DNA from: Lumbricus rubellus
Lineage: Eukaryota; Annelida; Clitellata; Crassiclitellata; Lumbricidae
Assembly: GCA_945859605.1 (NCBI GenBank)
Contig: OX243816.1
Coordinates: 34,000,380-34,064,379, forward strand
Reading direction: 5' to 3'
Length of the DNA: 64,000 nucleotides
A model generated the notes under the pieces. It was given only the letters and a program-made list of their open reading frames with translations, was not told the DNA's origin and ran no database searches. Shown here in pieces: positions 34,900 to 46,800 of the stretch. The translations under genes and the position numbers were made by a program. The stretch's first letter is position 1. Every line of letters starts with the position of its first letter.

Positions 34900-37252
34900 C
34901 TGGAAAACATACAAGAAACAAATAGCCTAATGTGAAATGTTCAGAAAAAAACGAAAATGTAAAGATAGCACCAACTGTTTAGATCGAAAGCACTGTATGT
35001 GTAATTAGCACCAACCAGAACACCGATCTCAACTGTTCAAAACGATAGCTCTAGCGGATTGTGGGGCGCGCTGGTGTAGTGGTGGGTTCGGTTCCTCAAG
35101 CCGCCGCGCATTGACCTTGAGCAAGTCCTTCACTGGCAATATCATTGCTCGTGTGCTTCGGCGTGAAACTCCAATGCAGTGTCCGCCCTGCAGTCGGGAG
35201 CGCCTCTGAGTAGAGAACGCTTTTCCTATGGAATATATTGGGTTTTTTGCTTTCTATATTCTATTGCAGCAACTTGTAAATTATATAAAAAAGGCAGATT
35301 CATAGATTATAGATAGGCCTACGTAGAAAATAATCAAACTTATATGAACAAAAATGCAACAAAAAATGCAACATCGTTATACAACTTATATAAGGCCCTA
35401 TTAGATCGCACTACGTATACGTACATATTGCGCCGTATTCATGGGGATTTGTTCATTATGTGTTTTGTCGCAGTCTTTTGAACCGTCCTTTTTTAGCCGT
35501 GGTTGAGGTAGGGAGTGCTATTACAGCCCTAATCAGCAGCCTAACCTTTGAAGGGCGCTATATGATTCATAATGAATTAATTAATTAAAAGTAGGCTATA
35601 AGTGAAGAAGACACCGAAACGTAGCCTACCCTTGAAATATGTGGTTGGCGATTTGGTAGCTGGGTCCAACGAAGCCGCTCAATCTCCCATAGTTGACCTG
35701 TTGGCCATTGGCGTTGTTGGCCATATTATCCTGGCCGCTAAAGACACCCGGATTCATGGCGTACAGATCGTCGTTAGAGGTGTGCATAGGTCTTTGACCC
35801 TGGAGGAAGTCGAGAATGGGGGCAGAAAAGGGTGACTGGCCGCCGCCGTTCCCTGTACCAGAACCTGAATGCATTTTGTTGTTGACTGTCGGCTTCTTTT
35901 TCTTATTCTTCTTTGACGGCTGGTATTTGTAGTCCGGATAGTCGATCAGGAGTTGCTGCAAAGTAATGTAGACCTACAGTAAGGTAAAGTCTACAACGAA
36001 TCTGAGTGACCCTCAAAATGTGCTAGAGAAATACTCATATGCATGCCATCAACAATACAATCAATGTCAATCATGCATACATACTGTACATACAGAAATC
36101 AAAGTCCTGAGCAATGTTTACGAAGACTATTAGTGCTAGGCTTATTAATGCGTCTGAGTAGACTATAGGCCTAAGAACCTTTTAAATGACTTGATCAGGC
36201 CTAAGAGTTACTGAATGCACGTATGTAAGCATACTTGGCATTGCAGGTATGTATGCATGGTTGTTGCCTATGTATAATAATGCGTGCACGGGATAGGCCT
36301 ATGAATAGCAAACTGAACTGTTTTATAAGCCTAAGTAGAAATTTACCGAATGAACAGAGTAAATAAAATTAAGTCCACGAGCGAATAAATTAGACAATAG
36401 ACAGCATATCAGAAATGAATCTAAATAGGTCTGGGTGAAATAGGTTCCAAATTAAAATAATAAATGTTTTAACTAAATTTCAGATCGCAGCAGTTATAAC
36501 TTAGGCTATAATAGACATATTAAAAAAAACAGATGTCTTACGGCGGCCATTCTTTTTGCTTCGTCCAGAAACGGTTGCTTCTCGTCGGCTGGCATCGACT
36601 TCCATTTCAGTCCGAGCAGCTTCGAGATTTCCGAGTTGTGCTTCTTTGGATTCTCCTTCGCCACGAGTCCTCGCTCTGACTTCGCCCAGATCATGAAGGC
36701 GTTCATTGGTCTCTTCGGATGAACCGACCCACTTCCAGAAAGGGAAGAACTTGAGGCAGGCTTGGCCACGGCGTCAGGAAGGTCACCAGCATGGTGCTGG
36801 TACGTCGGCGGGTTAGGGCGCCCGGATGGATCACTGGTCGGAGGGCGAGAGGCCGTTTGCAGAGTGTGGTATGTGGGAAGGTTGCTGGTCTGAGGAGGGT
36901 TAGACAACCGAGCCACGTTTGCAGGGTATGAACCGGACAAAATGGGGTATTGGTGTTGATAATTGTGTGATGATGTTGGGTTGATGCCGAAGAGTGATTG
37001 CATCATTTGGTCCAGTCGATGGCTTTGCATCTGTGGCTGCAGATGCTGCAAATGTTGAAGTTGCTGCTGTTGTTGAATTTGCTGCTGCATCTGCTGTTGC
37101 ATTTGTTGTTGCATCTGCTGTTGCATTTGTTGCAACCCCTGCGTCGTCGGTTGCTGCAGTGACTGCGATGACATCATGGCATCGTCATTGTGGTCGTGGG
37201 ATGCAGACTGTGACGTTTCGTAGCCATTCCATTCCACAGGAGACTGACTCAT
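34518..37252 (-). CDS. Sox: SOX-family HMG-box transcription factor (3 coding exons, 472 aa)
   Basis: Exons on the - strand are 37252-36542, 35955-35630 and 34899-34518 (711+326+382 = 1,419 nt). Each joint keeps phase with GT-AG borders. The N-terminal 177 residues are Gln/Ser/Pro-rich with a long MQQQ repeat (about 45-75). The HMG box runs from about residue 178: [18 protein letters not shown] carries the SOX signature RPMNAFMxW with Ile for Val, and [15 protein letters not shown] and [11 protein letters not shown] follow. The box is split by intron 1 and ends with [16 protein letters not shown] in exon 2. The C-terminal part is Gly/Ser/Asn/Gln-rich, a likely activation region. SOX proteins bend DNA at AACAAT-type sites. 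The group (B, D or other) is unclear: HNSEIS recalls SoxB and KSM..EKQP recalls SoxD. The start could lie in an upstream exon, because an acceptor-like TCTCGCAG sits one base before the ATG. Confidence 0.93.
35063..35240 (+). repeat. tRNA-derived SINE (in SOX intron 2, antisense)
   Basis: GCTGGTGTAGTGGT resembles a pol III A box and GGTTCGGTTCC a B box. The family tail block GAGCGCCTCTGAGTAG lies downstream at about 35197. It therefore links the tRNA-like head to the tail fragments scattered over the window. Confidence 0.6.
35460..35590 (+). repeat. SINE tail fragment in SOX intron 2
   Basis: GTTGAGGTAGGGAGTGC and GAAGGGCGCTATATGATTCA, then an ATTAATTAATT tail. Same family as above, without a head. 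Confidence 0.45.
35630..35955 (-). CDS. Sox: SOX exon 2
   Basis: Acceptor TACTTTGCAG|CAACTC, donor TTTCAAGG|GTAGGC (phase 2). Encodes [13 protein letters not shown] and a basic KKNKKKK stretch. Confidence 0.9.
35956..36541 (-). other. Sox: SOX intron 1
   Basis: It splits the HMG box. Several TAGGCCTA words and no other recognisable feature. Confidence 0.7.
36542..37252 (-). CDS. Sox: SOX exon 1 (N-terminus and most of the HMG box)
   Basis: From ATG at 37252-37250 to GCCGCC|GTAAGA (phase 0). The frame extends a few codons upstream to a TTG, but a splice acceptor (GTCTCGCAG) just before the ATG suggests that this is 5' UTR or an upstream exon junction. Confidence 0.88.
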
Positions 37253-37259
37253 TCTGCGA

Positions 37260-38330
37260 GACAATAATCACAAAAAGGAGATTACAGCCTGAAAGACAAT
37301 GGCTAATTATACAAGAGAGCAGTGTATTCAACCGTGAATAAGATTCTAATCTGAGATGCACTATTATTACTGAAAAGTGGAACCGCACAGTATCTGAATC
37401 TTTACCGATTTCTGTTTAGTTCATCAACGATTTATTCTATTGCGATTAATTTGTATAATAATCAAAGAGACAAAAAATTACAATAAGGCTTAATAGAGCC
37501 TATTCTGCGAAAAATGAGCCGCCGACTATAGCCTACATGTACATTATAAATAGGCCTATAAGACTATACACTGTAAATAATAGAGTAATTCACCATGAAA
37601 TCACCGCGATCTCTGATTTCACGCTATAGTTCACGATTGTTCTCTGAGTGCAAAACTATAAAGAGTTCAACATATAGCTTATTCTTACCTGTAGATTGTC
37701 GATTATATGTCTCTTCAGCGATGCGAACACTGCAATCGGAGACTTCAATATGTGATTCAGCAAAGTCCGAACTTGTAAACAACCAACTGAATTGCGAAGT
37801 TATCGGCTATTGTCCTGAATTCCTTTCCCACATTCTTCCCTACATTCACGTGTTCCGGTCACTGACCATCGCGGTGCCAATCAAATTCACTCAACCGTGA
37901 CGCAGGTGACTAACTGGCCAATTAGGGTCAAGGCTTCCTTGAACACCTGGCTGCGTAGAACTAGCTTTGGCCAGTGATGGTTAGATCCTTCAGCGCGTTT
38001 TAGTCGCCTTGTTAGACCAATGAATGGCATTAATTAGGCCTACCTGCAAGCACCTGTTTGTTGTGACAGATGATTGTTTTCGTTTCTTGTTCGCAGTCTC
38101 GTTGATTGAAGGACAATAGCGATACCCTGGGGCTCGAATTTCACACATCTTATCCTTAATCGCCCATCTAGCAAAGGAAAGCGCAATTTAGAACAAGAAG
38201 AATCTAATGCAATTAAATTTAATTCTTCAAAGCGTGCTTTTAGAACGATCTCCAGATAAACGACTACTCGGCTGTACACTTTATGGGCACACTACAGAAG
38301 ACGAATTGGCAGATAGTCCAGGTGTTTAGA
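37260..38330 (-). other. Region upstream of the SOX coding exons
   Basis: It likely contains 5' UTR exon(s) and the promoter. A 101-codon + strand open frame (37595-37900) has no family motif and is not called. Confidence 0.35.
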
Positions 38331-38332
38331 GA

Positions 38333-38335
<3 letters not shown>

Positions 38336-38399
<64 letters not shown>

Positions 38400-38400
38400 T
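38336..38400. repeat. (GACA)n microsatellite
   Basis: About 16 copies of GACA with two GATA variants. Confidence 0.95.
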
Positions 38401-38406
38401 AGAGGC

Positions 38407-38723
38407 CAGAGGCGTAGCGACCGCCCTCCATACCCTCCGACCGAAGGGGGTCCCCGGCAAGGAAGGGGTCCCTAAAAGTGCCAAAAAATTAATGAAATGA
38501 CTAAAAATAAAAAAGGTCATCAACCTTTTCAGACGGGCTGAGACGGCGAATATAATATTTTCCGGAGATTTTGGCCAAAAGAGTCATGATTCGTGAACTT
38601 TTCGGACGGCGAATTGGTGAAATTTTCCCGACATTTAGACCGGATGACTAAAAATGGTCGTCAGAAATGTCGGATATTAGGCTATGCTCGGAGGGGGCCA
38701 CGTTCATTCTTGCTACGGCCCTG
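38407..38723. mobile_element. hAT-type MITE, 317 bp
   Basis: Ends CAGAGGCGTAGC and GCTACGGCCCTG (complement CAGGGCCGTAGC). The flanks are ATAGAGGC (38399-38406) and ACAGAGGC (38724-38731), 7 of 8 matching. Internal CGGATGACTAAAA-type words also appear at about 60745. Confidence 0.75.
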
Positions 38724-38866
38724 ACAGAGGCGAACGGACGAGGAGAGGAGTATAGTGAAGCAGACATTTTGTACAACAGAAAATTGGGTTGTATTATATG
38801 CATTCTATTATATGCATGTAATAGAGTATAGGCTACTTTCATGTGAATCACTCATAGCTTAGAGGT

Positions 38867-38867
38867 A

Positions 38868-38898
<31 letters not shown>
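38867..38898. repeat. (TA)n
   Basis: Uninterrupted dinucleotide run just before the LINE fragment. Confidence 0.9.
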
Positions 38899-38899
<1 letters not shown>

Positions 38900-39405
38900 T
38901 TGTATCTTGTATCTATAAATTTGTATAGACAACCATTTGCTCATACTAACACTCGTTTATTTTCGATCAGATATACTGGTGCTAATATTTGGAACAGTAT
39001 CCCCTCAGCTATCAGTCAATTACATGGTCTTCATATCTTCAAGAAACGCCTACGTTGTTATATTATCAATCGAACTGCTTGAATTATTGTGTTGAATTGG
39101 GTGTGTTAGTTAAGTGTTAGTTAAGTGTTAGTTAAGTGTTAGTTAAGTTGTGTTATCTATCCTCTATTAATAAGTTTCTGTCCTGATTATATTTCTATTT
39201 CTGCAATCGTTTAAACCGGCTGTCATGTCCTAATATGCTTTGCAATTCAATGATTACTGGGTGGCCCAATTAGCGGGATTTCCATCCCTTCCGGGTCTCC
39301 CCTTGATACCACTAAATATGTACAATTCCCTGTTCACTGCCTTGATTGTTTTTTTGTGCGTATTCAGGAAATAAACTGATTTGATTTGATTTGATTTGAT
39401 TTGAT
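38900..39405 (+). mobile_element. LINE 3' end (CR1/L2-like ORF2 C-terminus and tail)
   Basis: The frame 38900-39082 reads FAHTNTRLFSIRYTG, then IWNSIPSAISQ and IFKKRLRCYI, the familiar last segment of CR1/L2/jockey-like reverse transcriptase proteins. About 300 bp of 3' UTR follows, with four copies of GTTAGTTAAGT (39105-39150). The end is a (TTGAT)n tail at 39381-39405, as expected for CR1/L2 elements. The copy is 5' truncated. Confidence 0.8.
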
Positions 39406-39533
39406 ATATATATATATATATATATATGCAAGCCAACATGCAAATATGTATCTATATAATAATTATATACAAATATACTATTTGTAATGGCTTATCACCT
39501 TGTCACCTTGTGCTTTCAGTTGGTTGAACTCTA

Positions 39534-39740
39534 GCGATCGTCATGATCAGCCTTCTCCATTTCTTTCTTTCTGATGTCGCTTCCCTTAGTTCTTCCACAT
39601 TCATTTCTGTTGTTTCTTGAACCTCGTCCAACCACCTTTTCCTCGGCCGCCCTTGTTTTCTCCTTCCCTATCCGCATGCAAGCATCATATTTTTTCCAGT
39701 CCATTTGAACGCATAACATGACCAAAGAAACCCAACTTTC
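39534..39740 (-). pseudogene. LINE ORF2 C-terminal fragment
   Basis: On the - strand, GHVMRSNGLEKN, RRKQGRPRKRWLDEV and SERKKWRRLI match the end of RTE-type endonuclease-RT proteins (the RKL.FGH.MR...GRPR..W.D pattern). One in-frame stop interrupts it. Confidence 0.75.
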
Positions 39741-40645
39741 TTCTTAGCACTTTTGTTGTAGCAAGTCATTGTTTTCGATACCAATTTCTGTGCTTACCCA
39801 CTCATTTGTCTTTTTTCTTTCCAACATAATTATTATCTCCATCTTTCTCCAAATCCACATCTCACATGCGTTAATCTTTTGCGCAGCAAAGGGGGGAGGG
39901 AGGGGAATTGTCCGTTGGGTTACTGCCCTAGGCTAAATCAGGGGGAATTGTCCGGGGGTTTGTCCGGCGGGTTTTGTTCAGGTTTTTTGTCCGTTCCCCG
40001 TGCTTTTACCCAAATTTCACAAATCAAACCTATAGGCTACATGTGGTCGCTCTCCTGCGATATGCATGTGACACAATCTCTCTCGATCTTTATCCATTAT
40101 AGAGCTTGAAAGGTGTCAGTTTTCGCGCTCATAGACATTAAAATGTGTTGTGTACGCTCTTACGCATCATTGCGTATACAAGTTGCTGTCACTTCGTCAC
40201 TTTCCAATGGCTAAGAATTAGGCCTATATCTTTCTCATCGATATAACTTTCAGCAGGTAGTCACATTAGATTAGACCTCTATAATTAGCCTAGCAACTGT
40301 CCGCGGAGCATTTATCCTCTACGCATACAAACTTAGGTTAAATGTCGCTGACACCCCATACCTTAGAAGCAATGGCACCGGGACTTCCCATTCACTTCCC
40401 ATTCACTTCCCACGTGCTGTGTTAATTCAAAGATCCGCTGTAGCGAGGCGTATGGCTGTCAGACGGTACATGGAAGAGTAGCCTATGTGAGTTACAAGTT
40501 ATTTTCGTGATAACTACCTATACGGAGATTAGCAGCGTGTCAGGCGAGGACACAATTAGCCTGATGGACACTGACAAACGAACTAATGGAAACATATAGA
40601 CCATAAATTATGTATGGGTCTATATACATTTATATATGTATGCAC
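39741..40645. other. Unannotated stretch with GGGGAATTGTCC repeats
   Basis: Three variants of GGGGAATTGTCCG / GGGGTTTGTCCGG lie at 39902-39990 and look like part of a repeat element whose ends were not found. The rest has no feature I can support. Confidence 0.45.
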
Positions 40646-40647
40646 GT

Positions 40648-40649
40648 GT

Positions 40650-40725
<76 letters not shown>

Positions 40726-40768
40726 GCACACACACACGCACACACACACGCACACACACACACACATA
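40648..40768. repeat. (CA)n microsatellite
   Basis: About 60 CA units with a few CG interruptions. Open frames on both strands are artefacts. Confidence 0.96.
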
Positions 40769-40769
40769 T

Positions 40770-43530
40770 CCTATGGATGACCACATCATTATTAATAATG
40801 TATGTGTAGGCTACATAATTCATGTGCAGGCCCCTGAATTATTATAATTATATCTTCCGCACTTGCGCCACTTAGGCTATGTAGTCTATAGGCCTAAATA
40901 TCATTAACCGTGTCAGTACGTGTGTGTGTAAGTCTGTCCGTATGTACAGTGATGTCCACTAGAGATCAAGTCGACAACGAATATCAACTAGAACTACGTT
41001 TGAACGGAAATCATCGTACTATATTCGCACATTAAATTGTCACCCCTCGCTTATTATTAATCTGACGCTCATACGGAAAGCAACATCCCACACACCTTCG
41101 GAAGTTGACATTGTTTGCCGATCAGCTGATTGTGACAAGTGACAGAGGGTGGGGGCCAGGTATTAGCGAGGGTGGGAATGTCGGAATTCGTTTGGGGTCT
41201 GCATGGGGGAGGGATTGTTATTGGCCTCTCCTATAGGGGGGGGGGGTTTCTGCGACACGCTTAGAATGCCACTTAAATCAATTTAAACCAATTAGTCGCT
41301 GAGACGCCGATTTTGTAGATCAGACATCGCGAAATCTGCTAATTTCACATCGAAAATATTCTGAACTTGTTTGTATATGACCACCACCGCGCGTTGGTGC
41401 TCAGGAGGTGATGCAGACACACACACACGCACGCACACACACGCACCCACAAATAAATGATAGACCTAGGCCTATATTATATGATCACACATAGGCTATG
41501 TATATATAAATGATATTCCTATAATTATATGATACATAAATGATGTATAAATGATATTTAAAATGAGCATTGATATATAGGCCTATAAGCCCTATATGAT
41601 AATGTGCGTGTGTGAATGCGTGCATGTGTCTGCCCGCGTGTCTGTCTGTGTGATATACATGTAGAAGCAGCGAAATGAGGAAAACGAAATAGCAGCTTTC
41701 ATCCATATTATAATTATAATCAGGAATGTTAAGCCTGGAATTATTAGCCCTATAGCTCCACTGGTCCAGCTGATAAATTATTAGCATTAATCCAAGCTCT
41801 ATTCCATTCATGGGGAATGGTGCAATGGGACAGAGCAGGGATCGGACCCTATTATGTTGTCCCAATCCATAACTGGCTCAATATAAATGTTTCAATGAGA
41901 CACAATTATTGCTACACTATTTATGGTAAGCCATAAGAGGAAACAAATAACTGCAGAGTAATAGATAGTTTCATAAACAACAGGAAAGCAAAAAGATAGT
42001 TTTAAAAACTAGAGGAAAACATTTTATACTTATGAAAAACAATTCACTAATTTATAATTATAATCCTAAATGACATATACATGCATTTTAGCTGAATATT
42101 TATAAGGAAAACAATTAACACTGACTCCTTCAATTATCATCATCAACAAATAATATACAAATAACATATACACACTGGGTAGGCCTAACCAAATATTTAG
42201 GAACCATTAATACTGACATCGTACATGTAAGTTATCATTGTCAACAAAATCGCAAATCCACATAGGCCTATATCATTCAGTATATTGCATATTACACATA
42301 CTAGGACTAAGCCATACATTGAAAGAACAATTAATACTGACTTAATTACCATCATCAATACCAATATTATGCCACATTTATGCAAAGTCATAAGTAATCT
42401 TATTGTGCTAAATAAAGCTAAAGTAAGGCTCAACAGCTTTAATAGACTTTTGTAAACAATGTTCTAGGTGTTAAAAGTTAACTTCCTAGGTTTCGCATTG
42501 GATTGCTGGGTACATAATAGTGACTTGATGCACCAAACAGCAAAGCAGGGTATCATACAGAGAACTTGTTATGCACTAGAAAGTAATACTTATTCGTACC
42601 AATGTTAATTTACATCAAATAACATACCATAAAGTAGATCAATTTTACTTGACAAAAATTACACGATATCACAAAATAACTTTAAGCAGTGCAGCACCAC
42701 AGCAAAAACTTTCCTCAAAAAGTCAAAGTCACAGTTCTAAAGTTGAAGAGACTTAGAGCAATACAGCACCACAGACTATACAGTGGTTGCATTAAGTTAT
42801 GCCAAAGTCGCCACAGAGCAGCTATACTCCTATGATTACTTAAATAAATTATATAACAATACAGTAATTTAATTACCAATACGCCTTATTTACTGTTGCC
42901 TGCATAAAGACGTTATAGAGTTTTTTGGCATAAAGGAACAGTCGCTAGTGTCTAAGAGTGGTTGGCCACCACAGTATCATCAAAGATAAGGCAATAAATA
43001 CCCAGATGCAACAGTAACATGAATGTGCAAAGTAGCAATTGCAAATTAAAATTATGCTCGTTACAATTGCACTGCAAACCATGCACAAAACGAAAGCAAC
43101 TCGGAAGCAAATTTAAAAGCAAACCAAAATCACTCATGTGCAGGTAAAGTCAAAACTCAAAAAAATGTTCCAAATATTTGGACTCAAAACAAATTATCTA
43201 GTAGACCTGCAGCAGTCATGTGACTCAGCTTGGTCAGGTAAACTATCCAATTGTGACATCTTGACCTAATCCAGTTTAAAATAGGGACACCTGATATAAT
43301 ACAGCACACATCCAAGATCCAAACAAGTCCAGTCAGCACCATCAAAATTGATTTAAATATTCAAAAATCACTCAAAATGTCTCAGCTCTTGATCCCCATT
43401 GCAAAATTACAAGATGTTTACACAGAACCTCTTAAATACAAATGTTAGCAATTTAAGCAGTTAGCTCAATACTTTACGGTTTACTTAGCCTTTGGTGTAC
43501 AATCCTGGCTTGCACAGCAATCTGCGGTGA
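40770..43530. other. Long gene-poor stretch
   Basis: No gene is supported. A short CA/CG repeat lies at 41416-41452. Between about 42100 and 42370 a degenerate block (AACAATTAAYACTGACT, then ATYATCATCAACA) recurs three times at about 100-120 bp spacing. GTCs of CAGCACCACAG type appear twice near 42690 and 42765. The part nearest 43530 may be the 3' UTR of the CFAP97-domain gene. Confidence 0.45.
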
Positions 43531-43833
43531 TCAGTACTTCTTGGCTGATTCTGACTGGCCAGCAGATGACTTAACTGGTTGGTCTGCTGTAGCTGGCTTT
43601 GAATCCGAACGATTGCTTGTGGGAGGGGGCTTTGAATCCTCGTGATCCGGAGCTGGATGGGGCTTCGGTTCCGCTTGACCTTTCGATTGCTTGTGGGTTT
43701 TTTCATCCGAACGACCTACAGCTGACTTATCCCTCTGAGGGCGAGCAGACTGCGCTTGTGATCGGCTGTGGGCTGTACTACTTCTCTGACAGGATTTTGA
43801 ACGCCGACTTGACCTGGCAGACGTGGTTCTGCT
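43531..43833 (-). CDS. CFAP97D1: CFAP97D exon 5 (terminal)
   Basis: Acceptor TTTACTTTACAG|AGC, stop TGA at 43533-43531. 100 codons of Ser/Arg, then Lys/Pro/Gln/Ser low-complexity sequence. The joint is inferred from the frame and the acceptor; the family gives no motif here. Confidence 0.7.
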   Translation of the reverse strand, partial: SRTTSARSSRRSKSCQRSSTAHSRSQAQSARPQRDKSAVGRSDEKTHKQSKGQAEPKPHPAPDHEDSKPPPTSNRSDSKPATADQPVKSSAGQSESAKKY

Positions 43834-46800
43834 CTGTAAAGTAAAAAAACCCCACAGATTCCTCATTGATTGATTGATTGATTGACTGACTGACTGACTG
43901 ACTGACTGACCGGGGGTAGGGATCTTGAAGGGGTGCCACTCAAATTCCTATTGATTGATTGACCCTAGACTATATTTTGAATTTACTGACTGACTGAATA
44001 AATGACTGACTGACTGATTGGTTTAATGATTCTTTACAGTGGATTCAAATAGTAATTTTTGAAGAATTGAATGAGCATTGAATGATTGAGTGAGCAATGA
44101 ATGGATTGACTGACTGATTCAGTAGCAGATTGATTAACGATTCACCAACAAAAAGATCGATTGATTTTTTGACTGATTGCTAAATTATCGATTGATTCAA
44201 CTGACTCATTGAGTGAGAAGTTCATTAGCTGACACATTCACTCACTCACTCACTCACTCTCTCACTCACTCTCTCACTCACTCACTCACTCACTCACTCT
44301 CTCACCCACCCACCCACCCACCCACTCACTCCCTCACTCTCTCACCCACCCACTCACAAATTGTCTTGCTTTGTCCTAGAACCCTGATCAAATTCTAATT
44401 GCTCAGATAAATAAATCTGATACAATTAGAATATTAGATTAGATTGTGACTAATAACCTGGCTGTCATCCTTCCACCAGTCCTTCGGATAAGCGGATATC
44501 TGTTCCATGTGCTGTTGGTTCGCCACCCAGTCCCGATCCCACTGCGTGTGATCGTACTCCGGCTTCTTACTCACGATGCGCTTCATCATCTCCTCGTTCT
44601 CCTTCGTCGCCCGTAGCAACTCACGAAGACGCTTTTCCCGATTCAAACTGCAGATATACAGTAATAAAAATTCCAACTAACTGATGTAACTAATATGACG
44701 GGCACAGGGCTTCAAAGTTTCACTTCAAGGATTTTTAGTAAAGGTTGGTTGTTCTTAATGCATTCCGTTAATGTATTCTAGGCTCAAATTATAGGTTGAT
44801 GGAGTTAAGAGCGGACAATTTGTTGTTGAAGTTATCTGCAGCAACTTAAACAGGTAGGCAGGCAGGCATGTAGCATTGTAGCTACCACTTAAGTATAGCA
44901 GTGTGTATGATGTAGCCTATTTCCTTCTCGAGCAATCTACCATTGAAATCTGAACTCTTTCCCCCTCGCACCCAAGAGAGAAGCTCAACAGACTTTATCA
45001 GCGTCTCATAAGTCATCTTTTAGAATTGATAGAAAGACATGTTTTTTGTTACCTCAACAGATTTTTTATGCACTACAAAAATGCTTAGACACACATATAT
45101 TTTGTGCAAAATAAGCAATGGATATGAAGGTTAGAGGGTAGATAATAGATATAGAAAGGAAGTTATACAAATGCATGTGCAAGCAGGTGGACATAAAACC
45201 AAAGACATTAGACACACAGGAAAGTATGTTATTTGAACGGTTAGCTAGGTAAGTAGATTATTTAAATAGGTAGAAGTAGGCAGACAGGTAAGATAGGCGG
45301 CATAAGTAGGTTATTAATTCAAAATTCGGGTCTGCTGGTTCGCCAAAACCAAACAGAATGAACAAAGATGTGAGATCAATGGATGATGAGAGTGAACAAT
45401 GGATGTTCAGACTTCAGAGTGAACAATAGATGCTGAGAGTGAACAATGGATGCTGAGAGTAAACAATGGATGCTGAGAGTGAACAATGGAGGCTGAAAGT
45501 AAACAATGAAGCGATTAATTGTTGTGTTGCCTTTTGTATTCGCAGTTGTTCCGGTTGTCGATGCCTCCATTTGTCTTCATGATGACCGACATCTTGGACA
45601 GAAGCGTTCGATTGTCACGTTCGATGACAGCGAGCCTCTCCTCCTCCACCTATGTCGACAAATCCACCTGAGTTCAGTATTAACCCCAGCTACCCTACTA
45701 TTTCACACTACAAGTGTAAATTACGCGATAATTAACTACCGGTAATAGTTTAAATCTGCAACACTAATTTAAATATATTGATTTAATTCAAGGTGCGTCA
45801 GCAATCATAGACCGAAAAAGGAAATACGTTGCCAGCTAGAAAAAAAACATAGTCAGTATTTAAGCTGGAATTGTTCCAGAAAAGCCACTGTGTAGATTGC
45901 ATGACTATGTGGTGAGATGCATTTATTTGGTTTCATATGTAAACCATAGTTGCAAGAAACCTTTTTTTCTTTTTTTCTTTTTCTCAGAAAATTTGGTATT
46001 TTTATTTTTTATTTTTTGTCTTGTTTTATTCAATCTTTTATTTTATATGAGCATATTTGTTTATATATTTTCTGTAATTTTCCTTAATTTATTTTCGTCT
46101 GATATCTCTCAAGCTGTCTCTATGCTTTCAAAGATTACACTAATTCAGGTCTCTATATAACCATTTTATTCAGTTTTTACTAATAAAGTTGTATAATTTG
46201 CTTGCTCACTAGAATTAAATTGCGTAGACAAGGTTTTTAATTTTAAACTGTGTACAAGATATAATAAAGTCCAATTATTTATGTCTTCCGTTCGTTTTTC
46301 TCTCTGGTTTTTTAGAGTTTCTGTTGATGTTGAAAAAAACGATGCTTTATTGATTTTTTTCTTTGATTTTTTGTCGTTTTAAACATTTATGACGTAAACT
46401 ATTATGGCTGACCTGTATACTCTTCAACTTCACATGAAGATGCATGTAGGTCTTTGGAGGTCTGGAATCGACTGTTGGTCTGGCTGAAGACACCTGCACG
46501 AAAGACAGAGAAGATTAAGAACAAATTTTTTCGCATCTCTTCCATAACAAATACAACTTTAAAAATAAATTCATAATTGCAAAACATGTAACAGTAATTA
46601 GTAATTTAAATCATAATAACATGAGGAGATTTAGCTATAGCTACGGCATTATAACTCATTGACATGAAACTGGGCTTATTATTATTAATATTATTACTAT
46701 TAATAATATTATTATTATTATCATTATCATTATATTACTCTTATTATTAAGTCCAAAAGTCAGAGAAACTGGAAGACAGAAAATTGAAACAAACTGAGAG

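Noticed and set aside
34632..34921. Alternative - strand frames over SOX exon 3 (133 and 91 codons) and a 62-codon + strand frame
   Set aside because: Only one frame joins exon 2 in phase at GT-AG borders and continues the Gly/Gln-rich composition.
40583..40847. ORFs of alternating His/Thr or Cys/Val
   Set aside because: Artefacts of the (CA)n microsatellite.
45506..45745. + strand ORF that begins like a signal peptide (MKRLIVVLPFVFAVVPV)
   Set aside because: It lies antisense to CFAP97D exon 3, which matches a known family and joins in phase with its neighbours.
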